The position numbers and the translations under genes are program-made. From an uncultured Caulobacterales bacterium (GTDB taxonomy: Bacteria > Pseudomonadota > Alphaproteobacteria > Caulobacterales > Caulobacteraceae), in the NCBI GenBank assembly GCA_903884425.1, contig CAISEP010000017.1, positions 264,191 to 328,190 on the forward strand: DNA of 64,000 nucleotides. The letters run 5' to 3'. The notes below the pieces were generated by a model. The model saw only the letters and a program-made list of their open reading frames with translations. It searched no databases and was not told the DNA's origin. Position 1 is the stretch's first letter. Each line of letters starts with the position of its first letter. This document shows, piece by piece, positions 1 to 9,486 of the stretch.

Positions 1-878
1 ATCCGCGCCTTGATGAACGCCCCGGCATCGGCCAGCGCCGTGCGGGCATCCGCCAGGATCGGGTGGAAGAAGTGCCAGACGTGGATCATCTCCGGCCACA
101 CCTCCAGGCGCACCGGCACCTCGGCGGCCCCGGCGACCCCGGCCAGCTGGATCGAATCGTCCAGCAGGGTCTCCGCCGAGCCCACCTGGATCAGCAGGGG
201 CGCCAGGCCCTTCAGATCCCCGTGGATCGGTGCCGCCAGGGGCGTGCGGGGGTCCTTGCCATTGAGATAGAGCCCGGCCCAGGCCAGCAGGGCCGCGCCC
301 TGGACCATGGGGTCCTCCTCCGCCTTGCCGGTGATGCTGGCCCCGAGGGACTCCATGTCCACCCACGGGCTGATGGCAAAGCCGCAGGCCGGTTGCGGCA
401 GGCCCGCCTGCCTGGCTGCCAGCAGGGTGGCCACCGTCAGGCCGCCGCCGGCGCTGTCGCCCGCAATGGCGATGTGCTGGGGCTTGATCCCCTGGTCGAG
501 CAGGCCCTTGTAGGCGGCCAGGGCGTCGTCCACCGCGGCAGGGAACGGATGTTCCGGCGCCAGGCGGTAGTCGATGGCCAGCGTCCGGGTCCCGGCCACC
601 CGACCCAGCTCCGACGCCAGGTGCCGGTGGCTGAGGATGGAGCCGATCACATAGCCGCCCCCGTGCAGATACAGCACCACCCGGTCCACCGCCGCGGCCG
701 GGGTCTGCGACCACTCTCCCGGCACGCCGCCGACGGTGGCGGAGGTCAGGATCACGTCGTCAGCGGTGGGGAACATGGCCCCGAGCCCGTCGTACATCTG
801 GCGCAGCTCCACCAGCCCCTCCGGCGCGGGGGAGGCGCTGAGCATGGCGCGAATGGTGGTGATTTCAGGGTTGGCCAT
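1..878 (-). CDS. HSL-type alpha/beta hydrolase (esterase), 3' end cut by window
   Basis: A carboxylesterase of the hormone-sensitive-lipase family, expected to hydrolyse short- to medium-chain esters in the cytoplasm. Reading from the ATG at 878 I find the oxyanion-hole motif HGGGY, the nucleophile motif GDSAGG, and a late EMIHVWH segment carrying the likely catalytic His. The frame is open to the window edge, ending at AFIKAR, so only the last residues are missing. The gene is divergent from the PIG-L gene, with a 143-base gap between them. Family assignment is firm; substrate is unknown. Confidence 0.9.
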   Translation of the reverse strand, partial: MANPEITTIRAMLSASPAPEGLVELRQMYDGLGAMFPTADDVILTSATVGGVPGEWSQTPAAAVDRVVLYLHGGGYVIGSILSHRHLASELGRVAGTRTLAIDYRLAPEHPFPAAVDDALAAYKGLLDQGIKPQHIAIAGDSAGGGLTVATLLAARQAGLPQPACGFAISPWVDMESLGASITGKAEEDPMVQGAALLAWAGLYLNGKDPRTPLAAPIHGDLKGLAPLLIQVGSAETLLDDSIQLAGVAGAAEVPVRLEVWPEMIHVWHFFHPILADARTALADAGAFIKAR

Positions 879-1021
879 GGTCGTCTCCCGCGGGGCGTGT
901 CTGTTTGTGATTGCCCCCATTGCGGGGCGCCGCACCGCCGGAGTCAACCGCCGCGCCGCCCCCGGGGCTGACGCCTGCGTGCGAACCCGGCTAGGCTGCG
1001 GCCGACCGACCGGAGTTCCCA

Positions 1022-1795
1022 ATGGCCACCATCCTCGCCCTGCACGCCCATCCCGACGATATCGAGGAGCTGTGCGCCGGAACCCTGGCCCGCCTCTCCG
1101 CCGCCGGGCACACGGTGCGGCTGGCGACCGCCACGGCGGGGGAGTGCGGGTCGGACGCCACCGACCTTGCCGCCACCGGCGCCCTGCGCAAGGGCGAGGC
1201 CGCCCGGTCCGCGGCCCTGATCGGGGCGGAGTACGCCTGCGCGGGCCTGCCGGACCTGGGGGTGTTCAACTGCGACGACCACCGCCGCCGGATCACCGAG
1301 CTGATCCGCTGGGCCCGGGCGGAGATCGTCATCGCCCCCTCGCCCGTGGACTACCATCCGGACCACGAGGCGGTGAGCCTCTTGGTGCGGGACGGATGCT
1401 TCGCCGCCTCGGTCCCCAACTACGCCACCGGCCCGTCGGCCCCGCTGGCGGCGATCCCGCACCTCTATTTCACCGACCCGATCGAGGGCCGGGACCGGGA
1501 CGGGCGAAGGGTCGCCGCGGATTTTGGCGTGGAGGTGTCGGACCAGATGGCGGTGAAGCGCGCCATGCTGGCCTGCCACGAGAGCCAGCAGGCCTGGGTC
1601 GCCCGGCAGCACGGGATCGCGGACCATACCGGCGGCATGGTCCGCTTCGCCGCGTGGCGGGGCAAGGCCTTCGGCGTGGCCCATGCGGAGGGCTTCCGCC
1701 ACTACCGCCACCATCCCTATCCCCGCACGCCCCTGTTGCAGGACCTGCTGGGAGAAGCGGTGCGTCAGCCGTTGCCCGACGCCGCCGCATCATAG
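1022..1795 (+). CDS. PIG-L (LmbE-like) family zinc deacetylase
   Basis: A 257-residue PIG-L/LmbE-fold deacetylase. Family members remove acetyl groups from GlcNAc-type sugars or related amides using one zinc ion. The AHPDD motif at residues 9-13 supplies a His and an Asp zinc ligand plus the general-base Asp, and a later DYHPDHEAV segment supplies the third ligand. A GGAG site seven bases before the ATG supports the start. Its last 31 bases overlap convergently with the Gfo/Idh/MocA gene. No signal peptide is seen, so it should act in the cytoplasm. Substrate is unknown; the neighbouring sugar-type oxidoreductase makes a carbohydrate derivative plausible. Confidence 0.9.
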   Translation: MATILALHAHPDDIEELCAGTLARLSAAGHTVRLATATAGECGSDATDLAATGALRKGEAARSAALIGAEYACAGLPDLGVFNCDDHRRRITELIRWARAEIVIAPSPVDYHPDHEAVSLLVRDGCFAASVPNYATGPSAPLAAIPHLYFTDPIEGRDRDGRRVAADFGVEVSDQMAVKRAMLACHESQQAWVARQHGIADHTGGMVRFAAWRGKAFGVAHAEGFRHYRHHPYPRTPLLQDLLGEAVRQPLPDAAAS

Positions 1796-2931
1796 GCGGC
1801 CCACAGGGGGGCGCAGTCCACCACCCGCCCCTCATCCATGGCCCGGTCGATGGCCATCACCGTCAGGCCCGCCAGCAGGGAGTCCGCAGGCGTCACCGGA
1901 AAGGGCGCGCCGGTCTCCAACGTGGCCTTCAGGTCCCGGGCCATGGCCTGGTCGGCCCCGTTGTGGTTGTCGGCGGTCAGGTGGCCGAACTCCATCTTCT
2001 CCGGCCGTCCGGTGGCCAGGGTCCGGCGGAAGGTCAGCCGGTTGCGCACCAGATCGGCCACCAGGGTCCCCTGCGTCCCCGCCAGGTACCAGCGGCGCTC
2101 CTGCAGGGCCACGTGGCTGTTGGCGTGGAAGGACAGGCGCAGGCCGTTCCCGTACTCCACCATCGCCGTCTGGTGATCGGTCACGTCCATGTCGGAGTGG
2201 AAGGCGTCATTGGCCCCGGCCCAGCCGGCGTCATATCCGGCATAGGCGGCGCGCCCGTCATCATAGGTCCGGGACCGTCCCGCCTCCTCCGGCGTGAAGA
2301 TCGACCGGCCGCCGAAGCTCGCCACCCGGGCGGGGCGCGCCCCGGCCAGCCGGTTGAAGATGTCGAAGTCGTGGCAGACCTTGTCCAGCAGGTAGGAGCC
2401 GCCCCAGTCCTTCCGCCGCCGCCAGTTGCGGGCGAGATAGGCCCCGTGCTCCGGATGCAGATGCTCGGTGGCGTCGATGGAGACGAGCCGCCCCAGCTGC
2501 CCCTCGTCCACCCGGCGGATCACCTCCCGCACGATGGGCATGGAGCGCATGACCAGCCCCACGAACACCGGCGGCGTCTCCGTTCGGGCAAGCTTCGCCG
2601 CCAGTTCGAAGCTCTCCGCCTCCGTCCGGACGATGGGCTTTTCGGTGAACACCGGACAGCCCAGGGTCAGGGCGAAGTCCAGGTGCCGCAGGTGCAGGTG
2701 GTTGGGGGAGCCGATCATCACCAGATCGAAGGGGCCTTTCGCGGCGAGATCCGATTCCGACCCGCAGGCGATGCCCATTCCCACCCCGGCCTCGGCCAGA
2801 ATCGGCTGGCCCACGGGGGCGGGGTCGAGATGCGCCGCCACCTCGAACCGCCAGCCCTCGTCGCGCATGGCCAGCAGCACATGGGCGATCCGCTGGCCCA
2901 GGCCGATGACGCCGATCCGGTAGGTCTTCAT
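1765..2931 (-). CDS. Gfo/Idh/MocA family NAD(P)-dependent oxidoreductase
   Basis: A 388-residue dehydrogenase of the glucose-fructose oxidoreductase/inositol dehydrogenase family. The N-terminus MKTYRIGVIGLGQR is the dinucleotide-binding Rossmann strand and glycine loop. A FTEKPIVR segment holds the family's EKP motif, whose Lys is catalytic, and a long C-terminal alpha/beta substrate domain follows. I chose the ATG at 2931 because the Rossmann strand begins there; the frame extends upstream, with an ATG at 2949. Oxidation or reduction of a sugar or cyclitol is expected. It converges on the PIG-L deacetylase gene with overlap. Confidence 0.88.
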   Translation of the reverse strand: MKTYRIGVIGLGQRIAHVLLAMRDEGWRFEVAAHLDPAPVGQPILAEAGVGMGIACGSESDLAAKGPFDLVMIGSPNHLHLRHLDFALTLGCPVFTEKPIVRTEAESFELAAKLARTETPPVFVGLVMRSMPIVREVIRRVDEGQLGRLVSIDATEHLHPEHGAYLARNWRRRKDWGGSYLLDKVCHDFDIFNRLAGARPARVASFGGRSIFTPEEAGRSRTYDDGRAAYAGYDAGWAGANDAFHSDMDVTDHQTAMVEYGNGLRLSFHANSHVALQERRWYLAGTQGTLVADLVRNRLTFRRTLATGRPEKMEFGHLTADNHNGADQAMARDLKATLETGAPFPVTPADSLLAGLTVMAIDRAMDEGRVVDCAPLWAAYDAAASGNG

Positions 2932-3035
2932 GGGGCGCGCTCCATTCATGCCGTGCCGCGCAGGTTGCCCCTGCGTCGGCCTTGACACCATCCCCCTGCC
3001 CGAGTGTGCTCGACGCAACAAGAAGGATGTTCGGG

Positions 3036-4238
3036 ATGGATCTGGCCTATGACGCGACCTACACGGCGTTCCGTGACGAGGTCCGCGACTTTCTCCGCAC
3101 CCACCGGGACCGGGTCCCTAAGCGCACCGGCCACCGCCCCACGGACGAGCAGATCGCCTGGCAGACCCTGCTGATCGAGCATGGCTATGCCGCCCGCACC
3201 ATCCCCAAGCAGTACGGCGGCCACGGGGCAGCGCCGGACATCCTGAAGTCCCGCATCATCGCCGAGGTGTTCGCCGAGGAAGGCGCGCCGGGAAGCCTGG
3301 CCAACCAGGGCATCTCCATGCTGGTCCCCACCCTGCTGGAGCTGGGCACCGAGGAGCAGAAGACCACCCTGATCCCCCCGACCCTGCGGGGCGAACTGGT
3401 CTGGTGCCAGGGCTATTCCGAGCCGGGGGCGGGCTCCGACCTGGCCTCCCTGAAGACCCGTGGCGAGGATGACGGGGAGAACTTCGTCATCAACGGCCAG
3501 AAGATCTGGACCTCCACGGCGCATGCGGCGGACATGATCTTCTGCCTGGTCCGCACCGAGCCGGATGCGCCCAAGCACGAGGGGATCAGCTACCTGATCT
3601 TCTCCATGAAGACGCCTGGGATCGAGGTGCGCCCCCTGCTGACCATGACCGGGGCGGCGGAGTTCAACGAGGTGTTCTTCACCGACGTGAAGGTGCCCAA
3701 GACCCAGATCGTCGGCGCCCGGGGACAGGGCTGGTTCGTGGCCAATGCGACGCTGAAGCACGAGCGCGGCATGCTGGGCGACCCCAATGCCGCCCATGCC
3801 CGGCTGCAGGCCATCATCGAGATCCTGAAGACCGAGACCCTGGACGGCCAGCGGCTGATGGACCACCCCCTCTATCTCGACCGGCTGATGCAGCTGCAGG
3901 CCCGGGTGATCGCCATGCAGGCCAACGGCCTTCGCCTGCTCACCGCCGCCCAGCGGAAGGAAGCGCCGGGCATGGCGGGCCTGATCGTCAAGCTGCAGGG
4001 CTGCGAGCTGAACCACCAGCTGGCGGCGCTGGCCATCGACGCCCTGGGCGAGCTGGGCGTGCTCTATCACGGCAGTCCGCACCAGCGGGCCGGCGGGGTC
4101 TGGCAGCATCGCTACATGTTCGACCTCGGCCTGATCATCGGCGGCGGCACCGCCCAGATCCAGAAGAACATCATTGCCGAGCGGGGGCTGGGCATGCCCC
4201 GGGAACCCAAGCTGGCCCCGAAGTCGGCCAAGGCCTGA
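3036..4238 (+). CDS. acyl-CoA dehydrogenase, probable catalytic subunit
   Basis: A 400-residue FAD-dependent acyl-CoA dehydrogenase introducing a 2,3-double bond into an acyl-CoA. The flavin/substrate region GYSEPGAGSDLASLKT and the later NGQKIWTS segment are typical. At the position of the medium-chain enzyme's catalytic Glu (YEGT) it reads GGGT, but a Glu is present in HERGMLG, where isovaleryl-CoA-type enzymes place theirs. AAGG nine bases before the ATG at 3036 decides the start; an upstream in-frame ATG at 2982 has no such site. The next acyl-CoA dehydrogenase starts 13 bases after the stop. The pair resembles the alpha-beta heteromeric enzymes of steroid side-chain degradation, which is inference. 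Confidence 0.92.
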   Translation: MDLAYDATYTAFRDEVRDFLRTHRDRVPKRTGHRPTDEQIAWQTLLIEHGYAARTIPKQYGGHGAAPDILKSRIIAEVFAEEGAPGSLANQGISMLVPTLLELGTEEQKTTLIPPTLRGELVWCQGYSEPGAGSDLASLKTRGEDDGENFVINGQKIWTSTAHAADMIFCLVRTEPDAPKHEGISYLIFSMKTPGIEVRPLLTMTGAAEFNEVFFTDVKVPKTQIVGARGQGWFVANATLKHERGMLGDPNAAHARLQAIIEILKTETLDGQRLMDHPLYLDRLMQLQARVIAMQANGLRLLTAAQRKEAPGMAGLIVKLQGCELNHQLAALAIDALGELGVLYHGSPHQRAGGVWQHRYMFDLGLIIGGGTAQIQKNIIAERGLGMPREPKLAPKSAKA

Positions 4239-4251
4239 GGGAGAGACGACC

Positions 4252-5343
4252 ATGGATTTCGCCCTCTCCCCCGACCAGATCGCCATGCAGGACAGCCTGG
4301 ACCGCACGCTGGAGCGGGTGGCCCCCCTCGACCGCGTGCGCCAGATCGCCGCCCAGGACCTGCCCACCGCCCCCGAAGTGCGCGCCGCCCTGGCCGAGCT
4401 GGGGGCCCCCGCCGTGCTGGTGCCAGAGGCCCACGGAGGCCTGGGGCTCGGCGTGCTGGACGCGGCCCTGTTGTCGGAGACGCTGGGTCGCCACACGGCC
4501 TGCGCGCCCTTCGTCGGTCCGTGCCTCGCCGCGCTCGCCCTCGACCTCTGCGGGTCGGAGGGGCAGAAGGCCGTCTGGCTGCCCCTGATCGCCTCGGGGG
4601 AGGCGAGCTTCGGCGTGGCGATCTCCGAACCCGCCAGCGGCGCGCGGATGGCCGCAGGCGTGCGGGCGGAGAACGGCCGCCTGTCCGGCCAGGCCCTGTT
4701 CGTCATCGACTTTGCCCAAGCGGCGGCCTTCATTGTCGCCGACGTGGCGGGAGGGCTGCATCTGGTGGCCGCCGACGCGCCGGGCCTGACCCGCACCGCG
4801 CTCACCACCATCGACCGCACCCGCTCCGTCGGCGAACTGGTGTTCGGGGATGTGGCGGCGGAGCCCCTGCCCGACCGGGACAGCCGCGCGGCGATCGCCC
4901 GGATGCGGGACGTGGGCCGGGTGCTGCTGGCCGCCGACACCCTGGGCGCCGCCCAGCGGATGCTGGAGCGGGCCGTGGCCTATGCGGCGGAGCGCCAGCA
5001 GTTCGGCCGGGTGATCGGCTCCTTCCAGGCGGTGAAGCACCTGTGCGCGGAGATGGCGGCGGAGCTGGAGCCCGCCCGGGCGCTGGTCTGGTACGCCGCC
5101 TACGCCCAGGACGCCCTTCCGGCGGAGGCGACCCTCACCGCCGCCCATGCCAAGGCGCATCTGGGCGAGGTGGGCCGCTTCGTCGCCCGCACGGCGACGG
5201 AGGTGTTCGGCGGCATCGGCATCACCGACCTCCTGGGCCTGCACTATACCTTCAAGCGCATCGGGCTCGACCGGCAACTGCTCGGGGCGCCGGAGCGGGC
5301 GCGGCGGGACGCAGCCGTCGCCCAGGGCTTCATCGACGCGTGA
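4252..5343 (+). CDS. acyl-CoA dehydrogenase-like protein, probable non-catalytic partner subunit
   Basis: A 363-residue acyl-CoA dehydrogenase-fold protein beginning MDFALSPDQIAMQDSL, preceded by GAGGGAGAG and 13 bases downstream of the first dehydrogenase. The fold markers are present (AISEPASGARM, QFGRVIGSFQAVKH, VFGGIGITD). The region equivalent to YEGT reads as LLGAPE, and the alternative helix position (DVGRVLLAA) also lacks a Glu. No catalytic base is therefore evident at either known location. In actinobacterial steroid degradation, short paralogues of this type pair with a catalytic subunit as an alpha2-beta2 enzyme; gene order here fits that arrangement. Functional pairing is inference. 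Confidence 0.88.
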   Translation: MDFALSPDQIAMQDSLDRTLERVAPLDRVRQIAAQDLPTAPEVRAALAELGAPAVLVPEAHGGLGLGVLDAALLSETLGRHTACAPFVGPCLAALALDLCGSEGQKAVWLPLIASGEASFGVAISEPASGARMAAGVRAENGRLSGQALFVIDFAQAAAFIVADVAGGLHLVAADAPGLTRTALTTIDRTRSVGELVFGDVAAEPLPDRDSRAAIARMRDVGRVLLAADTLGAAQRMLERAVAYAAERQQFGRVIGSFQAVKHLCAEMAAELEPARALVWYAAYAQDALPAEATLTAAHAKAHLGEVGRFVARTATEVFGGIGITDLLGLHYTFKRIGLDRQLLGAPERARRDAAVAQGFIDA

Positions 5344-5446
5344 TGGCATTTGTCAGGGCCGCGCGGCTCTGATCATATGCTGTCCAGAAAATACGGTGAC
5401 CGGCTCGAACCGGATTGCTGAATAAGACCACAGGGAGTGACACGGC

Positions 5447-7054
5447 ATGGTTCTCTGGAACTACGGCGACATACTGGACGGCATTTCCACGGTCGTGCCC
5501 CCGGAGGCCCCCGCCTATATCCACGGGGACCGGGTCATCAACTGGGGGGATGCGACGACGCGCTCCAACCGCCTTGCCCGGGCGATCCTGGCCCGCGGGG
5601 CCGAGCCCGGCGACAAGGTCGCCTTCTACATGCACAACCGGCCGGAGTACTGCGAGACGCTGGCCGCCTGCTTCAAGGCGCGGCAGGTGCATGTGAACGT
5701 GAACTACCGCTACACCCCCGACGAGGTGTTCTACATCTTCGACAATTCCGATGCGAAGACAGTGGTTTACGGGAGGGAGTTCCGGGACAACATCAACGCC
5801 ATCCGCGACCGGCTGACCAAGGTCACCACCTTCATCGAGGTGGGCGAGGGCTGCGACTTCGCCGAGAGCTTCGAGGCGATCTGCACCACCGGCGACGGTA
5901 GCCCGCTGGACATCCAGCGCAGCCCCGACGACATGATGTTCATCTATACCGGTGGCACCACCGGCATGCCCAAGGGCGTGATGTGGACCCAGAACGACCT
6001 GCGGCAGATCACCATCCTGTCCGCCCAGGCGCTGGGCCCCGTGCCGCTGACCATGGAGGAGCTGCTGGCAGCGGTCCGTGCCGCGGGCCCGCCGCCACCC
6101 AGCGTCATCGCCCCGCCCCTGATGCACGGCACCGGCCTGCTCACCGCCATCGGTGCCATGCTGGCCGGCGGCGCGGTGATCACCCTGCCCAGCCTGCACT
6201 TCAGCGCCGAGGAGATGCTGGACACCATCGACCGCTGGAAGCCCGGCAGCCTGACCATCGTCGGCGACCCCTTCGCCCGGCCCATCGCCGAGGCGCTGGA
6301 GCGGGAACCCGGCCGCTGGGACGTGTCCACCGTGGCCCGCGTCACCTCCTCCGGCGTGATGTGGAGCCTGGAGGTGAAGCGCACCCTTCTGAAGCACATG
6401 CCCCAGGCCATTCTGGGCGATGCCTTCTCCTCGTCGGAGGCGCTGGGCCTCGGCACCTCGCTGATGACCGCGGCGGGGGAGATCCAGACCGCCAAGTTCG
6501 CCCTGGGGGAACGGGCCCGGGTGTTCGACGAGAACGACCAGCCGGTCCTGCCCGGCTCCGGCGTCAAGGGCGTGGTGGCCGTCGGCCCGCCGGGCCCCGT
6601 CGGCTACTACAAGGACCCGGAAAAGACCGCCCGGACCTTCCGGATGATCAACGGGGTCCGCTACTCCATCCCCGGCGACTGGTGCCTGGTGGAGCCGGAT
6701 GGCTCCCTCACCCTGCTGGGGCGCGGCTCGGCCTGCATCAACACCGCCGGCGAGAAGGTCTTCCCCGAGGAGGTGGAGGAGGCGCTGAAGACCCACCCCT
6801 CCGTGGCCGACGCCCTGGTGGTGGGCCTGCCTGATCCCAAGTGGGGCCAGTCGGTGACCGGCGTCGTGCACCTGCACCCCGGCCACACCCTGGACGAGGG
6901 CGCGCTGGTGCATCACGTGCGCCAGCACCTGGCCCCCTACAAGTCGCCCAAGCGGATCGTCACGGGGGAGGTCAATCTGCGGGCCCCCAACGGCAAGGCG
7001 GACTACAAGTCCGCCACGGACTTCGCCAAGGCGGTGCTGGGCCATCCGGCCTGA
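5447..7054 (+). CDS. acyl-CoA synthetase, FadD19-like AMP-forming ligase
   Basis: A 535-residue ANL-superfamily adenylate-forming ligase that activates a carboxylic acid to its CoA thioester with ATP. The P-loop motif is YTGGTTGMPKGVMW, the A8 hinge region is LLGRGSACINTAGEKVFPEE, and the C-terminal catalytic Lys lies in APNGKADYK. The phrases VNVNYRY, PVGYYKDPEKTA and INGVRYSIPGD match what I recall of mycobacterial FadD19 and FadD17 steroid side-chain CoA ligases. AGGGAGTG precedes the ATG. It follows the two acyl-CoA dehydrogenases by 103 bases and probably shares their pathway. The acid substrate is not determined by sequence alone. Confidence 0.9.
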   Translation: MVLWNYGDILDGISTVVPPEAPAYIHGDRVINWGDATTRSNRLARAILARGAEPGDKVAFYMHNRPEYCETLAACFKARQVHVNVNYRYTPDEVFYIFDNSDAKTVVYGREFRDNINAIRDRLTKVTTFIEVGEGCDFAESFEAICTTGDGSPLDIQRSPDDMMFIYTGGTTGMPKGVMWTQNDLRQITILSAQALGPVPLTMEELLAAVRAAGPPPPSVIAPPLMHGTGLLTAIGAMLAGGAVITLPSLHFSAEEMLDTIDRWKPGSLTIVGDPFARPIAEALEREPGRWDVSTVARVTSSGVMWSLEVKRTLLKHMPQAILGDAFSSSEALGLGTSLMTAAGEIQTAKFALGERARVFDENDQPVLPGSGVKGVVAVGPPGPVGYYKDPEKTARTFRMINGVRYSIPGDWCLVEPDGSLTLLGRGSACINTAGEKVFPEEVEEALKTHPSVADALVVGLPDPKWGQSVTGVVHLHPGHTLDEGALVHHVRQHLAPYKSPKRIVTGEVNLRAPNGKADYKSATDFAKAVLGHPA

Positions 7055-7099
7055 TCCTAAAAGTCTTCAACAAACACAAGCTCTAGACAGGACACCCTC

Positions 7100-7999
7100 A
7101 TGCCCCGCATCAAGGCCAACGGGATCGAGCTGGAATATGTGATCGACGGGGTGCCGGACGCCCGGCCGCTGCTGGCGATCATGGGACTGGGGGCGCAGCT
7201 GATCCGCTGGCCCCAGACCTTCGTCGACCGGCTGGCCGCCCGGAGCTTCCGGGTGATCCGCTTCGACAACCGCGACATCGGCCTGTCGGAGAAGATCGAG
7301 TCGGCGGGACGTCCGGACCTGCCCGCCATCATGGCCGCCCGCGCCGCCGGGCAGACGCCGCCGGTGGCCTATACCCTGGACGACATGGCCAAGGACGCGG
7401 TGGGCCTGCTGGATGCCCTGGGAATCGACAAGGCCCACATCGTCGGGGCCTCCATGGGGGGCATGATCGCCCAGCTGGTGGCGGCGGACCATCCGCACAA
7501 GACGCTCAGCCTCACCTCCATCTTCTCCACCACCGGCCATCCGGACCTGCCCCCGGCCACGCCGGAGGCCATGGCCCGCCTGACCCTGCCGGCCCCCGAC
7601 CCCCGCACGGACCTGGAGGCCTATGTGGCCCATTCCATCGCCAGTTCCCGGGTCATGGGCTCCCCCGGCTATCCGGCTTCGGACGAGAAGCTGCGGGCCG
7701 AGACCATCGCCACGGTGGAGCGGAGCTACTATCCCGTGGGCTTTGCCCGGCAGTATGCGGCCATCGTCGCCTCGGGCAACCGGCGGGAGCGGGTGCGCAA
7801 GATCACCGCCCCGACCACGGTGATCCACGGGACCGACGACCCCCTGGTGCCCGTCAGCGGTGGCAAGGACACAGCGGCCAACATCCCCGGCGCGGTGTGG
7901 GTGGAGTTTCCGGGCATGGGCCACGACATCCCCGTGGAACTGTTCGACCCGATCATCGACGCCATCGCCGCCAATGCCGCCCGGGCGGACAAGGCCTGA
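7100..7999 (+). CDS. alpha/beta hydrolase
   Basis: A 299-residue alpha/beta-fold hydrolase with the nucleophile elbow GASMGGM, an Asp in the HGTDDPLVP segment, and a C-terminal His in GMGHDIP completing the triad. No signal peptide is visible, so it should be cytoplasmic. It lies 45 bases after the acyl-CoA synthetase on the same strand and probably belongs to the same catabolic unit. An ester, lactone or C-C bond hydrolase role would fit, but substrate cannot be inferred from motifs. Confidence 0.85.
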   Translation: MPRIKANGIELEYVIDGVPDARPLLAIMGLGAQLIRWPQTFVDRLAARSFRVIRFDNRDIGLSEKIESAGRPDLPAIMAARAAGQTPPVAYTLDDMAKDAVGLLDALGIDKAHIVGASMGGMIAQLVAADHPHKTLSLTSIFSTTGHPDLPPATPEAMARLTLPAPDPRTDLEAYVAHSIASSRVMGSPGYPASDEKLRAETIATVERSYYPVGFARQYAAIVASGNRRERVRKITAPTTVIHGTDDPLVPVSGGKDTAANIPGAVWVEFPGMGHDIPVELFDPIIDAIAANAARADKA

Positions 8000-8027
8000 A
8001 CTATTTGCGACGGAGCGAGGTTCCGGC

Positions 8028-8056
8028 TTGTCGGTGCGGGGCCTATCCGCATAAGC
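8028..8056 (+). promoter_or_regulatory. candidate promoter of the RND efflux operon
   Basis: TTGTCG (8028-8033) and ATAAGC (8051-8056) are separated by 17 bases, a housekeeping-sigma-like arrangement 41 bases before the ATG of the first efflux gene. The match is partial. Confidence 0.3.
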
Positions 8057-8097
8057 AGTAGCCTGTGCCCAGGCATCCACGGTTACGAATCCGCCCC

Positions 8098-9486
8098 ATG
8101 GCGTTCCTGAATGACCGGTTGAAGTCCCTTACCGTCCTCCTCGTCGGCGTGGCTGCGCTGGCGGGGCTCGCGGCATGTGCGACTTCGCCCCCCCCCTCCC
8201 TGGACCAGGCCGCGGACGAGACCCTGGCCGGGGCCGACCTCGCCCGGCTGGTCGCCCCTGCCGCCGCCCTGCGCCACCCGGTGCTGAAGCCCGTCGTCCT
8301 CGACCCGGCCCGGCCTCTGACCTCCGATGCCGTGGCGGTGCTGGCCGTCCTCGCCAATCCGGACCTGAAGGCCGCCCGGGCCCGGGCGAAGATCGCCGAC
8401 GCCCAGGTGCTGACGGCGGGCCTGCTGCCGGACCCCACGATCGGCGGATCGACGGACCTGCGCCTCTCCGGCCCCGATCCGGGCAATGGCTGGGCCGCGC
8501 AGATCGGCTACGAGCTGACGGCCATCCGGGACCGGGACCTGGCCGTGAAGGGGGCGAAGACCGTGCAGCGGCAGGTGCGCCTCGATCTCGCCTGGCAGGA
8601 ATGGGCCATGGCGGAACAGGCCCGGCTGCTGGCCGGACGGGTCCAGGCGACGGAGGGCCTGGCCCTGCTGGCGGAACGGACGCGGCGGGAAACCGCCGGG
8701 GCCCTGGCCCACGCGGTGCAGGCCGCGGCCCGGGGGGACCTTAAGGCCGACGACGTGACCGCCCGACGCCTCGCGGCCCTGGATGCCGCAGACCGGGCGA
8801 CCCAGACGGCCCGGGACCGGGACCAGGCCCGCAGCGATCTGAATGCCCTGCTGGGCCTGCGCCCGGACACGGCCCTGCAGCTGGCCCCGGCCGCGCCCCG
8901 GCCCAGCCCCCTCGATGCCGCGGCCCTGTTCGCCGCTGCCAGGACCCAGCGGCTGGACCTGCGCGCCTTGCGGGCGGGCTATGACAGCCAGAACGTCGCC
9001 GTGCGCAAGGCCGTGCGGGACGCCTTCCCGTCGCTGGCCTTCAGCCTGAACCAGGCCACGGACACGGCCAACAACCGCACCGTCGGCCCGGGCCTCAGCC
9101 TGACCCTGCCCCTGTGGAACCGGAACCGCGGCCCCGTTGCCGAGGCCCGCGCCACCCGGGACGCCCTGCGCGCCGACTATGCCGCCCGGCTGTTCCAGAC
9201 CCGCAGCGACATCGCCGCCCTGGTGCAGGCCCTGGCCCGGACCGAGGCGCAGCGCGCGCTGACCCTCCGGCAGGTGACGCCCTTGCTGGAAAGCGCCGGG
9301 GCCGCCGATGCCGCCGCCAGCCGGGGGGACCTGTCCCGGTCCGCCGCCGAGGCCATCCGGCAGTCGGCCCGGGACAAGCAGGCGGCCCTCATCGCCCTCG
9401 ACCAGTCGCTGGTGGAGCTGACCGTCGGCCTGGAACTCGCCACCGGTGCCCCCCTTCCCTCCAAGCCTGCGGTTGCAACCCCATGA
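8098..9486 (+). CDS. outer-membrane efflux lipoprotein, TolC family
   Basis: A 462-residue outer-membrane factor of an RND tripartite pump. The start at 8098 gives a good lipoprotein signal ending in the lipobox LAAC, with Cys27 as the lipidation site. The remainder is the duplicated, Ala/Arg-rich alpha-helical hairpin typical of TolC/CzcC proteins, including LTLPLWNRNRGPVAEARA near the second repeat. Its stop overlaps the start of the adaptor gene by four bases (ATGA). It should form the exit duct for the pump encoded downstream. The order outer-membrane factor, adaptor, pump is like czcCBA. Confidence 0.9.
   Translation: MAFLNDRLKSLTVLLVGVAALAGLAACATSPPPSLDQAADETLAGADLARLVAPAAALRHPVLKPVVLDPARPLTSDAVAVLAVLANPDLKAARARAKIADAQVLTAGLLPDPTIGGSTDLRLSGPDPGNGWAAQIGYELTAIRDRDLAVKGAKTVQRQVRLDLAWQEWAMAEQARLLAGRVQATEGLALLAERTRRETAGALAHAVQAAARGDLKADDVTARRLAALDAADRATQTARDRDQARSDLNALLGLRPDTALQLAPAAPRPSPLDAAALFAAARTQRLDLRALRAGYDSQNVAVRKAVRDAFPSLAFSLNQATDTANNRTVGPGLSLTLPLWNRNRGPVAEARATRDALRADYAARLFQTRSDIAALVQALARTEAQRALTLRQVTPLLESAGAADAAASRGDLSRSAAEAIRQSARDKQAALIALDQSLVELTVGLELATGAPLPSKPAVATP

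Noticed and set aside
1765..3021. Longer start for the Gfo/Idh/MocA gene at 3021
   Set aside because: It would precede the Rossmann strand by 30 unstructured residues and run into the promoter region of the divergent acyl-CoA dehydrogenase.
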